Of a stretch of 64,000 bases of DNA, positions 42,181-52,433 are shown one piece after another; the first letter of the stretch is position 1; the number at the start of each line of letters is the position of its first letter. Below the pieces are notes generated by a model, which worked only from the letters and a program-made list of their open reading frames with translations, was not told the origin of the DNA and searched no databases. The DNA is taken from contig JAXMFT010000015.1 in NCBI GenBank assembly GCA_046347635.1, positions 1-64,000 on the forward strand, given 5' to 3'. Origin of the DNA: JAGVSZ01 sp019137045 (GTDB taxonomy: Bacteria; Pseudomonadota; Gammaproteobacteria; Burkholderiales; SG8-39). Position numbers and translations under genes: made by a program.

Positions 42181-42181
<1 letters not shown>
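41189..42181 (-). CDS. hldE: D-glycero-beta-D-manno-heptose-7-phosphate kinase (HldE kinase domain only)
   Basis: Phosphorylates heptose-7-phosphate at C1 in LPS core synthesis. The 330-aa PfkB-type kinase has ARVLVVGDVMLDRYWFGDV, RPGGAANVARNAAALG, a central SDYGKGGL, and the catalytic VYDVSGAGDTVIATLA near residue 265. The second (nucleotidyltransferase) domain of E. coli HldE is absent, so a separate HldC-type protein is expected elsewhere. The ATG overlaps the ugd stop. Confidence 0.93.
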
Positions 42182-43503
<1,322 letters not shown>

Positions 43504-43524
43504 CTGCCTTCCTTCGTGACCGCG

Positions 43525-44700
43525 TCAGGGCGCGAGGTCGAACTCCTCGGTGCGCCGCGGCGGGTAGGTCTCCCACGCCATGCAGGCCGGGCACTGCCAG
43601 TAGAACTGGCGCGCGCGGAAGCCGCAGTTCTCGCAGCGGTAGCGGGCGAGCCGGCGCGTCTGGCCCTGCACCAGGCTGCGCACGAGCTCGAGGTCGTGGC
43701 GCCGGTCGGCGGGCGCGTTCAAGAGCTGCGCCTCGAGCAGCTTGTCCAGGCCGAGCAGCGTCGGATTGCGCCGCAGCTCGTCGCGCACCAGCGCGTAGGC
43801 CGCCTCCGCGCCCTCGGCGTCGAGCGTGGACTGGAACGCCACGTCGAGGAGGTCGAGCGAGGGAGCCGACGCGAGGTAGCCGCGCAGCAGCGTGCGCCCG
43901 CTCGCCGGCTGCCCGAGGGCCTGGAAGCTGCGCAGCAGCCGGTGCGCGACCAGCGAGAGGAACGCGGGGTTCTGCGTCTCCACGCGCTTCCAGTGCTCGA
44001 TCGCCTCGTCGTGGCGGCCCGCGGCCGCGGCGAGGTCGCCGAGCTGGATGCTCGCCCGCACGCACTTGCGGTTCTCACCGAGCGCCTCCTCCAGGTGCGC
44101 GCGCGCGTCGTCCGGACGCGAGTGGGTGGCCGCGACCGCCGCCATCTCGCAGCGAAACTCCGCGACCTCCTTGCGCCAGGACTGCCCGGTTTCCCGCTCC
44201 AGGTCGCGCGCCACCCCGCTCGCCTTCTCCCACTCCTTCTCCTGCTGGTAGATCTCGATCAGGCGGCGCAGCGCCTCGAGCCGCTGCGGCCCCTCGCGCA
44301 GCTTGAGGAACGCCTCCTCCGCGCGGTCGAGGAGGCCGGCCTTGAGGTAGTCCTCGCCGAGCTCGAACAGCGCCTGGCGCCGCTGCTCGGCCGCGAGGTC
44401 GGAGCGCTCCAGCAGGTTCTTGTGCATGCGGATCGCGCGCTCGGTCTCGCCCCGCCGGCGGAACAGGCTGCCGAGCGCGAAGTGCAGGTCGACCGTCTCG
44501 GGATCGACCTTCACCACCTCGATGAACGCCTCGATCGCCTTGTCGGGCTGCTCGTTCAGCAGGAAGTTCAGGCCGCGGAAGTAGGTGCGCGGGACGCTGC
44601 GCGACTCGGTGACGAGGTGCTTGATGTCGATGCGGGCGGCGAGCCAGCCGAGTCCGAAGAAGACCGGGAACGCGACCAGCCACCAGACCTCGAAGTCCAT
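43525..44700 (-). CDS. lapB: Lipopolysaccharide assembly protein LapB (YciM)
   Basis: Membrane-anchored TPR protein that regulates LPS synthesis through FtsH/LpxC in E. coli. The 391-aa product has one N-terminal helix (WWLVAFPVFFGLGWLAARID). About nine TPR repeats follow (for example TVDLHFALGSLFRRRGETERAIRMH). The C-terminus has a rubredoxin-like metal knuckle, CENCGFRARQFYWQCPAC. It directly follows lapA and precedes ugd, an envelope-centred cluster. Confidence 0.95.
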   Translation of the reverse strand: MDFEVWWLVAFPVFFGLGWLAARIDIKHLVTESRSVPRTYFRGLNFLLNEQPDKAIEAFIEVVKVDPETVDLHFALGSLFRRRGETERAIRMHKNLLERSDLAAEQRRQALFELGEDYLKAGLLDRAEEAFLKLREGPQRLEALRRLIEIYQQEKEWEKASGVARDLERETGQSWRKEVAEFRCEMAAVAATHSRPDDARAHLEEALGENRKCVRASIQLGDLAAAAGRHDEAIEHWKRVETQNPAFLSLVAHRLLRSFQALGQPASGRTLLRGYLASAPSLDLLDVAFQSTLDAEGAEAAYALVRDELRRNPTLLGLDKLLEAQLLNAPADRRHDLELVRSLVQGQTRRLARYRCENCGFRARQFYWQCPACMAWETYPPRRTEEFDLAP

Positions 44701-44727
44701 GCGTCGCGCCGCTCGCGGCCGGGGCCC

Positions 44728-45045
44728 CTAGGGGCGGGAAGAGACGTCCGGCGCCAGGGTGCGCGCGGGCTCGCGCGGTGCGCTCTCGAACGCGCGCAGG
44801 CGCAGCTCCTTCTGCAGCCCCGCGACCGTGCGGCGCTGGCGCACGAGCGGCGGCACGCACGCCAGCACGCCGAAGGCGGCGCCCACCGCGAAGCTCGCCA
44901 GCACGACGAAGACGAGCGGCACCTGCCAGGACTGGTCGAAGTAGAACTTGAGCGTGACGGGGTCGGCGTTCTTGATCGCGAAGAGCAGCGCGACGACGAA
45001 CACCGCCGCCCACATGAGCGCGGTGAGGAGCCTCACGAAAGCCAT
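44728..45045 (-). CDS. lapA: LapA family membrane protein (DUF1049)
   Basis: A 105-aa inner-membrane partner of LapB with two hydrophobic helices (about residues 5-25 and 42-66). The usual NADPVTLKFYFDQSWQVPLVFVVL sits between and into helix two. A short cytoplasmic coiled tail follows. lapB starts 27 bases downstream. Confidence 0.9.
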   Translation of the reverse strand: MAFVRLLTALMWAAVFVVALLFAIKNADPVTLKFYFDQSWQVPLVFVVLASFAVGAAFGVLACVPPLVRQRRTVAGLQKELRLRAFESAPREPARTLAPDVSSRP

Positions 45046-45156
45046 CTGGCCAGCCCTCCGGCAGGGAGCGGGCCGGCCGCGGCAGCGCCCGCGGCCGGCC
45101 GGACTCGGCGGTTGGTGCTCAAGGCCTCGCGCGGGACCGGCGCGGCGCCGCCGCCC

Positions 45157-45465
45157 CTAGCCCGCGTGCGGCCGCTCGCCCTCGAGCTCGCCGTCGACGC
45201 GCTCGCGCAGCTCCTTGCCGGCCTTGAAGTGGGGAACGAACTTCTCGGGCACGTGCACCTTCTCGCCCGATTTCGGGTTGCGGCCGACGCGCGCCGGGCG
45301 ATGGTTCAGCCCGAAGCTGCCGAAACCGCGGATCTCGATGCGCTGGCCGCTCACCAGGCTCTGCGTCATCGCGTCGAGGACCATCTTCACCGCGTACTCG
45401 GCGTCCTTCGCCACGAGCTGCGGATAGCGGCCCGCCAGCCGCGCGATGAGCTCCGACTTCGTCAT
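45157..45465 (-). CDS. ihfB: Integration host factor beta subunit
   Basis: A 102-aa DNA-bending protein of the HU/IHF family, starting MTKSELIARLA. It has the core EIRGFGSFGLNHRPARVGRNPKSGEKV and ends VPHFKAGKELRERV, matching IHF-beta (the PARVGRNPKSG arm carries the intercalating Pro). The ATG at 45465 follows GGAGGGGGAGG, so it is preferred over the GTG five codons upstream. The position between rpsA and lapA is the conserved proteobacterial order. Confidence 0.95.
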   Translation of the reverse strand: MTKSELIARLAGRYPQLVAKDAEYAVKMVLDAMTQSLVSGQRIEIRGFGSFGLNHRPARVGRNPKSGEKVHVPEKFVPHFKAGKELRERVDGELEGERPHAG

Positions 45466-45495
45466 TGCCTCCCCCTCCACGAGCGGCCCGGGCGC

Positions 45496-47214
45496 CTAGT
45501 CGCGCTGGGCGTTCTTGTTGTCGAGCTTGGCTTTCAGCAGCGCGCCGAGGTTGGTCGAGCCGGAGCTCGCCGCCGAGGCGCTCTGCAGCTTCGCCATCGC
45601 CTCGGTCTCGTCGGCGAGGTCCTTGGCCTTGATGGACAGGTTGATGTTGCGGTTCTTGCGGTCGATGTTGACCACCATCGCGGTGATCGTGTCGCCTTCC
45701 TTGAGGTGCGTGCGCGCGTCCTCGACGCGGTCGCGCGCGACCTCGGATGCGCGCAGGTAGCCCTCGATGTCGCCCGCGAGCACGATCACCGCCCCCTTGG
45801 CGTCGACGCTCTTCACCGTGCCGGTGACGAGCGCCCCCTTCTCGTGCGTCGCGACGAAGGTGTTGAACGGATCGCCCTCGAGCTGCTTGATGCCGAGCGA
45901 GATGCGCTCGCGCTCGACGTCGATCGACAGCACCACCGCGTCGAGCTCGTCGCCCTTCTTGTAGTCGCGCACCGCCTCCTCGCCGGGCTTGTTCCAGGAG
46001 AGGTCGGACAGGTGCACCAGCCCGTCGATGCCGCCCGGCAGCCCGATGAAGATGCCGAAGTCGGTGATCGACTTGATGACCCCGCGCACCTTCTCGCCCT
46101 TGCGGTGGTTCTGCGCGAACTCCTCCCACGGGTTGGGCATGCACTGCTTCATGCCGAGCGAGATGCGGCGGCGGTCCTCGTCGATCTCGAGGATCATCAC
46201 CTCCACCTCGTCGCCGAGCTGCACCACCTTGGACGGATGGACGTTCTTGTTGGTCCAGTCCATCTCGGACACGTGCACCAGGCCCTCGATGCCCGCCTCG
46301 ATCTCGACGAATGCGCCGTAGTCGGTGAGGTTGGTGACCTTGCCGAACAGGCGCGTGCCGGGCGGATAGCGGCGCGAGATGCCGACCCACGGGTCCTCGC
46401 CGAGCTGCTTGAGGCCGAGCGAGACGCGGTTCTTCTCCTGGTCGAAGCGCAGCACCTTGGCCTGCACCTCGTCTCCGACCGACAGCACCTCGGAGGGGTG
46501 CTTCACGCGGCGCCACGCGAGGTCGGTGATGTGCAGCAGCCCGTCGATCCCGCCCAGGTCGACGAACGCGCCGTAGTCGGTGATGTTCTTGACGATGCCC
46601 TTGACGGTGGTGCCTTCCTGCAGGCTCGCGAGCAGCGCCTCGCGCTCGGCCCCGGCGGTCTGCTCGAGCACCGCGCGGCGCGAGACGACCACGTTGTTGC
46701 GCTTGCGGTCGAGCTTGATGACCTTGAAGTCCATCGACTTGCCTTCGTAGGCCGTCGTGTCCTTCACCGGCCGCATGTCCACCAGCGAGCCGGGAAGGAA
46801 GGCGCGGATGCCGTTGATCATCACCGTCAGGCCGCCCTTCACCTTGCCGGTGATCACGCCCTGCACCACGTCGCCGGACTCGAGCGCCTTCTCCAGGTCG
46901 AGCCACGCGGCCAGGCGCTTCGCCTTGTCGCGCGACAGGCGCGTCTCGCCGTAGCCGTCCTCGAGCGCCTCGATCGCCACCGACACGAAGGCCCCCGGCT
47001 GGACGTCCACCTCGCCGCGGTCGCTGCGGAACTCGTCGATCGGGATGTAGCTCTCGCTCTTGAGGCCGGCGTTGACCACGACGAAGTTCTGGTCGACGCG
47101 CACCACCTCCGCGGTGATCACCTCGCCGATGCGCATCTCCTTGCGGTTGAGGCTCTCCTCGAAGAGCGCAGCGAAACTTTCCTGCGGGGCGACCGCCGGG
47201 GAAACTGTAGCCAT
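45496..47214 (-). CDS. rpsA: 30S ribosomal protein S1
   Basis: A 572-aa ribosomal protein with six S1 (OB-fold) repeats, visible as recurring G-x-V-K-x-(I/V)-T-D-(Y/F)-G-x-F-(V/I) units such as GIVKNITDYGAFVDLGGIDG, GKVTNLTDYGAFVEIEAGIEG and GVIKSITDFGIFIGLPGGIDG. It binds mRNA and helps initiation. It lies between cmk and ihfB, the usual order. The leader to the cmk stop is about 95 bases. Confidence 0.97.
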   Translation of the reverse strand: MATVSPAVAPQESFAALFEESLNRKEMRIGEVITAEVVRVDQNFVVVNAGLKSESYIPIDEFRSDRGEVDVQPGAFVSVAIEALEDGYGETRLSRDKAKRLAAWLDLEKALESGDVVQGVITGKVKGGLTVMINGIRAFLPGSLVDMRPVKDTTAYEGKSMDFKVIKLDRKRNNVVVSRRAVLEQTAGAEREALLASLQEGTTVKGIVKNITDYGAFVDLGGIDGLLHITDLAWRRVKHPSEVLSVGDEVQAKVLRFDQEKNRVSLGLKQLGEDPWVGISRRYPPGTRLFGKVTNLTDYGAFVEIEAGIEGLVHVSEMDWTNKNVHPSKVVQLGDEVEVMILEIDEDRRRISLGMKQCMPNPWEEFAQNHRKGEKVRGVIKSITDFGIFIGLPGGIDGLVHLSDLSWNKPGEEAVRDYKKGDELDAVVLSIDVERERISLGIKQLEGDPFNTFVATHEKGALVTGTVKSVDAKGAVIVLAGDIEGYLRASEVARDRVEDARTHLKEGDTITAMVVNIDRKNRNINLSIKAKDLADETEAMAKLQSASAASSGSTNLGALLKAKLDNKNAQRD

Positions 47215-47309
47215 GAGTGACCTGATCCTTCACCCGCGCGCGGGCAGTGCGCCGCGACGGGGCTGGTTGCGATACGGCGAGCGGGCTCGTCGCCCTCCTC
47301 GCCACCCGT

Positions 47310-47972
47310 TCAATCGCTCGCCTCGCGCATCCACGACAGCACGGTCTGCGCCGCCTCCATCGCGGTCATGTCCGTGGTGTCGAGGCGGCGCGCGCCGGGG
47401 GCCGCACGGAGCGGCGCCACCGCCCGCGCCTCGTCGCGCGCATCGCGCGCGCGCAGGTCGAGCAAAAGAGTTCGAATGTTAGCAGCGATTCCTTTGTCAT
47501 TCAACTGCTTATATCGGCGCTCGGCGCGCGCCTCGGGGGTCGCGGTCAGGAAGACCTTCAGCCGCGCGTCGGGGAACACCACCGAGCCCATGTCGCGCCC
47601 CTCGGCGACCAGGCCCGGGGGCTGCCGGAAGGCCCGCTGGCGGTCGAGGAGCGCCGCGCGCACGCCCGGAACCGCGGCGACGCGGGAGGACGCGACGCTC
47701 GTCGCCTCGGTCCGGATCGCCGCGGTCACCTGCGCGCCGTTCAGCCAGACCTCGCCCGCCTCGAAGCGGGCGCTCAGCCCGGCGGCGACCGCGGCGAGAG
47801 CATCCGCGTCGTCGAGGTCGACCCCCTGCCGGGCCGCCGCCAGCGCGACCAGCCGGTAGAGGGCGCCACTGTCGAGATAGTGGCAGCCCAGCGCCCGCGC
47901 GACCAGCTGCGCCACCGTCCCCTTCCCCGAGGCGGAGGGCCCGTCGATCGCGATCACCGGTACGGGCGACAC
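47310..47972 (-). CDS. cmk: Cytidylate kinase
   Basis: Phosphorylates CMP/dCMP. The 220-aa P-loop kinase has IDGPSASGKGTVAQLVA, LDSGALYRLVALAA, the VAEGRDMGSVVFPDARLKVFLTA core and RRYKQLNDKG near residue 160. Translation starts at GTG (47970-47972), 12 bases after the aroA stop. A short patch around 47465-47515 is less GC-rich than the rest of the gene but does not break it. Confidence 0.95.
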   Translation of the reverse strand: MSPVPVIAIDGPSASGKGTVAQLVARALGCHYLDSGALYRLVALAAARQGVDLDDADALAAVAAGLSARFEAGEVWLNGAQVTAAIRTEATSVASSRVAAVPGVRAALLDRQRAFRQPPGLVAEGRDMGSVVFPDARLKVFLTATPEARAERRYKQLNDKGIAANIRTLLLDLRARDARDEARAVAPLRAAPGARRLDTTDMTAMEAAQTVLSWMREASD

Positions 47973-47984
47973 GGGTCCCGGCGC

Positions 47985-49304
47985 TCAGGCCGCCGCGGTC
48001 AGGCGCGCGAGCGCCCGGAAGTAGTCGGGGAAGGTCTTGTTCACGCACGCGGGGTCGTTGATCCGCACCGGGACGCCGCCCAGCGCGACGAGCGCGAAGC
48101 ACATCGCCATCCGGTGGTCGTCGTAGGTGTCGATGACCGCGCCCGGCACGAGCCGGCCGGACGGCGGCGGCGTGATGCGCAGCGCGTCCGCGCGCTCCTC
48201 CACCGCGGCGCCCACCTTCCGCAGCTCGGTCGCCATCGCGGCGAGACGGTCGGTCTCCTTGACGCGCCAGCTGCCGACGTTGCGGATGACCGACGGCCCG
48301 TCCGCGAACAGCGCCAGCACCGCGGCCGTCATCGCCGCGTCCGGAATGTGGTTGAGATCGAGATCGATCGGCCGCAGCGGCCGCGCGCCGCGCACCTCGA
48401 TCCAGTCCTCGCCGAGCGCGACGGCCGCGCCCATCGCCCGGAGCACCTCCACGAAGCGCACGTCGCCCTGCACGCTCGCGCGTCCGACGCCCTGCACGCG
48501 CACCGGTCCCCCGCCGAGCGCGCCCGCGGCGAGAAAGTACGACGCCGACGACGCGTCCCCCTCGACGTGGATCGTTCCGGGGCTGCGATAGCGGGCGCCG
48601 GCCGGCACGCGAAACGTTCCCGCGCCAGCGCGCTCGACCACGACCCCGAAGCGCCGCATCGAATCGAGCGTGAGCTCGACGTAGGGCTTCGACACCAGCT
48701 CGCCCGCGACCTCCACGGCGATCGCCCGCCCGACGAGCGGCAGCGCCAGGAGGAGCGCGGTGAGGAACTGGCTCGAGACGTCGCCGCGCACCGGAAGCGA
48801 GGTCACGGCGCTGGGATGCGCCGGCCCGATCGCGAGCGGCGGAAAGCCTTCCTTCCCGCAGTAGCGGACGTCGGCACCGAGGCAGCGCAGCGCGTCCACC
48901 AGGTCGCCGATCGGCCGCTCGTGCATGCGCGCCACCCCGGCGAGGCGATACGTCCCGCCCGCCAGGGCGAGCACCGCGGTGAGCGGGCGAAACGCGGTGC
49001 CGGCGTTGCCGAGAAAGAGCTCGGCACGCTTGACCGGCACTACGCCGGCGCAGCCCCGCACGCGCCACCCGCCCGCCGCGCCCGCGCGCGCGCAGTCGAT
49101 GCCGAGCGCGCGCAGCGCCTCGAGCATGCGCGCGGTGTCGTCGGAGTCGAGCAGCCCGGCGATTGCGGTCGTGCCCTCGGCCAGCGCGGCGAGGAGCAGC
49201 GTCCGGTTCGAGATGCTCTTCGACCCGGGGAGCGGAACCGTGCCCGCGACGCGCGCGACGGGCGCGAGGTCCAGGTGCTCCGGACGCGCGGCCGGCTGCG
49301 CCAT
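47985..49304 (-). CDS. aroA: 3-phosphoshikimate 1-carboxyvinyltransferase (EPSP synthase)
   Basis: Sixth step of the shikimate pathway. The 439-aa enzyme has PGSKSISNRTLLLAALAEGTT, the signature LFLGNAGTAFRPLTAVLAL, MHERPIGDLVDALR, the S-S-Q-F-L motif in RGDVSSQFLTALLLALP, and DTYDDHRMAMCFAL. The GNAGTA loop is of the class I type. It lies between tyrA and cmk in one leftward run. Confidence 0.96.
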   Translation of the reverse strand: MAQPAARPEHLDLAPVARVAGTVPLPGSKSISNRTLLLAALAEGTTAIAGLLDSDDTARMLEALRALGIDCARAGAAGGWRVRGCAGVVPVKRAELFLGNAGTAFRPLTAVLALAGGTYRLAGVARMHERPIGDLVDALRCLGADVRYCGKEGFPPLAIGPAHPSAVTSLPVRGDVSSQFLTALLLALPLVGRAIAVEVAGELVSKPYVELTLDSMRRFGVVVERAGAGTFRVPAGARYRSPGTIHVEGDASSASYFLAAGALGGGPVRVQGVGRASVQGDVRFVEVLRAMGAAVALGEDWIEVRGARPLRPIDLDLNHIPDAAMTAAVLALFADGPSVIRNVGSWRVKETDRLAAMATELRKVGAAVEERADALRITPPPSGRLVPGAVIDTYDDHRMAMCFALVALGGVPVRINDPACVNKTFPDYFRALARLTAAA

Positions 49305-49311
49305 CGGCGCC

Positions 49312-50202
49312 TCAGCGGTCCGCGCCGGGCGTGCGCGGCGCCGCGCCCAGGACCTGCCGGGCGGCGCGCGCCTCCGCGAAGGTGCGCTCGAGCGCCGCCG
49401 CGTCGCCCTGCTCCAGCATCGCCCCGAGGCGGGCGAGCGCGTCCTGGTAGCGCCGCAGCTCGCCCAGGAGCGGCGCCCGGTTGGCGAGGCAGATGTCGCG
49501 CCACATCTCGGCGTTGCTCGCGGCGAGGCGCGTGAACTCGCGAAAACCGCTGCCGGCGTGGGCGAGGATGCCGCGCGCGTCGGCGCGCTGGGCGATCTCC
49601 CGCATGAGCGCGAAGGAGAGGAGGTGCGGCAGGTGGCTCACCGCCGCGAGCACGGCGTCGTGCGCGGTGGGCGTCATCTCGGTGACGCGCGCGCCGCACG
49701 CCTGCCACGCCGCCCGCACGCGCGCGAGCGCGGCCGGCGGGTTCTCGGGCAGCGGCGTGATGATGACTTCCCTGCCGCGGTACAGGTCGGCCGCCGCCGC
49801 GGCGACGCCGCTCTCGTCGGAGCCCGCGACCGGGTGCGCCGGCACGAACTGCGCGCTGCGTTCGCGCAGGCCGACGCGGGCCGCGGCGCAGACGTCGGCC
49901 TTCGTGCTGCCGCCGTCGGTCACGACCGCCCCGGGCGCGAGGCGCGGCGCGATCTGGGCGAAGATCCCGGGCATCGCGCCCACCGGGGTCGCGACCAGCA
50001 CGAAATCGGCCTCCGCCGCCGCGGCGCCGGCGTCCGGCTGCGCCGCATCGATCGCCCCGCGCGCGAGCGCGCGGCGGACGTTCGCCGGGTCCCGGCCCAC
50101 GCCGATCACCCGGCGCACGGCGCCGGCCGCCTTGAGCGCGAGCGCGAACGAGCCGCCGATCAGCCCGACCCCGATCACCGCGAGGGTGTCGATCGACGTC
50201 AC
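49312..50202 (-). CDS. tyrA: Prephenate dehydrogenase
   Basis: Makes 4-hydroxyphenylpyruvate for tyrosine. The 296-aa protein has the NAD motif VIGVGLIGGSFALALK, the catalytic HPVAGSDESGVAAA and HDAVLAAVSHLPHLLSFAL. It starts with GTG, 4 bases after the hisC stop. No fused chorismate mutase is present; that activity is on PheA. Confidence 0.94.
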   Translation of the reverse strand: MTSIDTLAVIGVGLIGGSFALALKAAGAVRRVIGVGRDPANVRRALARGAIDAAQPDAGAAAAEADFVLVATPVGAMPGIFAQIAPRLAPGAVVTDGGSTKADVCAAARVGLRERSAQFVPAHPVAGSDESGVAAAAADLYRGREVIITPLPENPPAALARVRAAWQACGARVTEMTPTAHDAVLAAVSHLPHLLSFALMREIAQRADARGILAHAGSGFREFTRLAASNAEMWRDICLANRAPLLGELRRYQDALARLGAMLEQGDAAALERTFAEARAARQVLGAAPRTPGADR

Positions 50203-50206
50203 GGGC

Positions 50207-51346
50207 TCAGGACGCGCCGAGCGCCGCGGCGAGCGCGGCGAGGAAGCGCTCGTTCTCTTCGGGCAGGCCGATGGTCACGCGCAGGTGATCGGGCAGCGCG
50301 TAGCCGGCGACCGGACGCACGATCACCCCGGCGCGCAGGAGCCGCTGGTACACCGCGCCGGCCCGGCTCGCGCCGTCCCGGCGCGGGATCTCCACGGTGA
50401 CGAAGTTGGCGAACGACGGGATCCACGCCAGCCCGAGCCGCGCGAACGCGGCGGTGAGCTGCGCCATGCCCGCCTGGTTGAGCTCGCGGCTCGCGCGCAG
50501 GAAGGGCTCGTCGTCGAGCGCGGCGATCGCCGCGACTAGCGCGAGATTGTTGACGTTGAACGGCTGGCGCACGCGGTTCAGCAGGTCGGCGACCGACGGG
50601 TCGCAGAGCGCGTAGCCGACGCGCAGGCCGGCGAGCCCGTAGGCCTTCGAGAACGTGCGCGTGATCACGAGGTTGCGATGCCGGGCGAGCCACTGCAGGC
50701 TGTCGTAGCGCGCCGCGGCCGGCAGGTACTCGTTGTAGGCCTCGTCGAGCACCACGACGACGTCGCCCGGCACGGCGCGCAGGAAGGCCTCCAGCTCGCC
50801 GCCGGTGAGCAGCGTGCCGGTGGGATTGTTCGGGTTCGCGACGAACACGACGCGCGTCTCGGGCGCGATCGCCGCGCGCATCGCCGCGAGGTCGTGCCCG
50901 TGCTGCCGGGCGGGGACGACGATGCCGCGCGCCCCGCGCGCCTGCGTCGCGAGCGGGTACACCGCAAAGGCGTGCTGCGAGTACACGGCCGAGCACCCGG
51001 GGGCGAGGAACGCCCCGCCCACGAGCTCGAGCACGTCGTTCGAGCCGTTGCCGAGGACGATGTGGTCCATCGGGATCCCGAGCTTGCCCGAGAGCGCCTT
51101 GGCGAGATCGAAGCCGTCCGGGTAGCGCGCGAGCTCGGGCAGCGCCGCCTCGATCGCCGCGCGCGCGCGCGGCGACAGCCCGAGCGGGTTCTCGTTCGAC
51201 GCCAGCTTGACGATGCGCGCCTCGTCGAGGCCCATCTCGCGTGCGAGCTCGCTGATCGGCTTGCCCGGCTGGTAGGGCGCGATGCCGCGCACGTAGGCGG
51301 GCGCGCGTTCGCAGGGGTCGGCGGGCGGCGGCGGGACGGTGCTCAT
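50207..51346 (-). CDS. hisC: Histidinol-phosphate / aromatic aminotransferase
   Basis: A 379-aa class I/II aminotransferase. It shows KLASNENPLGLSP, LGNGSNDVLELVGGAFL, FVANPNNPTGTLL, the PLP-lysine region TRTFSKAYGLAGLRVGY and RVTIGLPEENERF. It transaminates imidazole-acetol phosphate or aromatic oxo acids. The location between pheA and tyrA suggests an aromatic role (HisC2 type). The ATG overlaps the pheA stop. Confidence 0.93.
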   Translation of the reverse strand: MSTVPPPPADPCERAPAYVRGIAPYQPGKPISELAREMGLDEARIVKLASNENPLGLSPRARAAIEAALPELARYPDGFDLAKALSGKLGIPMDHIVLGNGSNDVLELVGGAFLAPGCSAVYSQHAFAVYPLATQARGARGIVVPARQHGHDLAAMRAAIAPETRVVFVANPNNPTGTLLTGGELEAFLRAVPGDVVVVLDEAYNEYLPAAARYDSLQWLARHRNLVITRTFSKAYGLAGLRVGYALCDPSVADLLNRVRQPFNVNNLALVAAIAALDDEPFLRASRELNQAGMAQLTAAFARLGLAWIPSFANFVTVEIPRRDGASRAGAVYQRLLRAGVIVRPVAGYALPDHLRVTIGLPEENERFLAALAAALGAS

Positions 51347-52425
51347 TGGACGGCGGCGGGATAGGAGCCCAGGACCTTCAGGAACGGCGCGAGGTCCTTC
51401 AGCGCGGCGAGCGCGTCGGCGAGCTTGCGGTCGCGCTGGTGGCCCTCGACGTCGATGTAGAACATGTACTCCCAGCGGCCGAGCCGCGCCGGGCGCGACT
51501 CGATCCGGCTCATGCTGACGCCGTGCTGCGCGAAGGGCGCGATCAGCGCGTGCACCGCGCCCGGGCGGTTGGGCGCGGACATCACGAGCGAGGTGAGGTC
51601 GCGGCCGGTCGGCGCGGTGCGCAGGTTCCCCAGCACGAGGAAGCGCGTGAGGTTGTCGGGCGCATCCTCGATGTTCTCGGCGAGCAGGCGCAGGCCGTAG
51701 CGCTGCGCCGCGATCGCGGGGCCGACCGCGCCCGCGTCGGGCTCCAGCGCGGCGAGCCGCGCGGCCTCGGCGTTGCTCGCGACCTGCACGCGCTCGGTGT
51801 GCGGCAGGTGCGCGGCGAGCCACTGGTGGCACTGGGCGAGGGACTGCGCGTGCGAATAGACGCGCCGCAAGCCGGCGGCCGCGTCGCCCTTGCCCATCAG
51901 GTTCTGGTGCACGCGCAGCACCACCTCCGCGCAGATCGCGAGCGGGGTCTGGAGCAGCAGGTCGAGCGTGCGCCCCACGGCGCCCTCGGTCGAGTTCTCC
52001 ACCGGCACGAGCGCGAACTGCGCGGCGCCGGTCTCGGCTGCGCGGAAGACCTCGTCGATGGACGCGAGCGGCGTGCCGTCGACCGCGTGCCCGAAGTGCT
52101 TCGCCACCGCCATCTCGCTGAACGTGCCGGCCGGGCCGAGGTACGCGATCCGCAGCCGCTGCTCGAGCGCGCGGCAGGCCGAGACGATCTCGGCGAACAC
52201 GCGGCCGACGGCCTCGCCCGGGAGCGGGCCGGGGTTCGCGGCCACCGCGCGGCGCAGCACCTCGGCCTCCCGCTCCGGCCGGTAGACCGGCCCGTCGCCC
52301 TTGAGCCGCCCGATTTCCTGCGCGAGGCGCGCGCGCTCGCCGAGCAGGCGCACGAGCTCGTCGTCGATGCGGTCGATCGCTGCGCGCCGGCCGGCGATGC
52401 CCTGGTCGTTCGGCTCGTCGTCCAT
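51343..52425 (-). CDS. pheA: Bifunctional chorismate mutase / prephenate dehydratase
   Basis: A 360-aa phenylalanine-pathway enzyme. The N-terminal chorismate mutase helix region (residues 10-90) starts AIDRIDDELVRLLGERA. The prephenate dehydratase domain starts AYLGPAGTFSEMAVAKHFG and includes VPVENSTEGAVGRTLDLLL. A regulatory ACT domain near residue 275 carries MSRIESRPARLGRWEYMFY. It lies in the serA-pheA-hisC run. Confidence 0.96.
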   Translation of the reverse strand: MDDEPNDQGIAGRRAAIDRIDDELVRLLGERARLAQEIGRLKGDGPVYRPEREAEVLRRAVAANPGPLPGEAVGRVFAEIVSACRALEQRLRIAYLGPAGTFSEMAVAKHFGHAVDGTPLASIDEVFRAAETGAAQFALVPVENSTEGAVGRTLDLLLQTPLAICAEVVLRVHQNLMGKGDAAAGLRRVYSHAQSLAQCHQWLAAHLPHTERVQVASNAEAARLAALEPDAGAVGPAIAAQRYGLRLLAENIEDAPDNLTRFLVLGNLRTAPTGRDLTSLVMSAPNRPGAVHALIAPFAQHGVSMSRIESRPARLGRWEYMFYIDVEGHQRDRKLADALAALKDLAPFLKVLGSYPAAVQ

Positions 52426-52433
52426 CGCGCCGC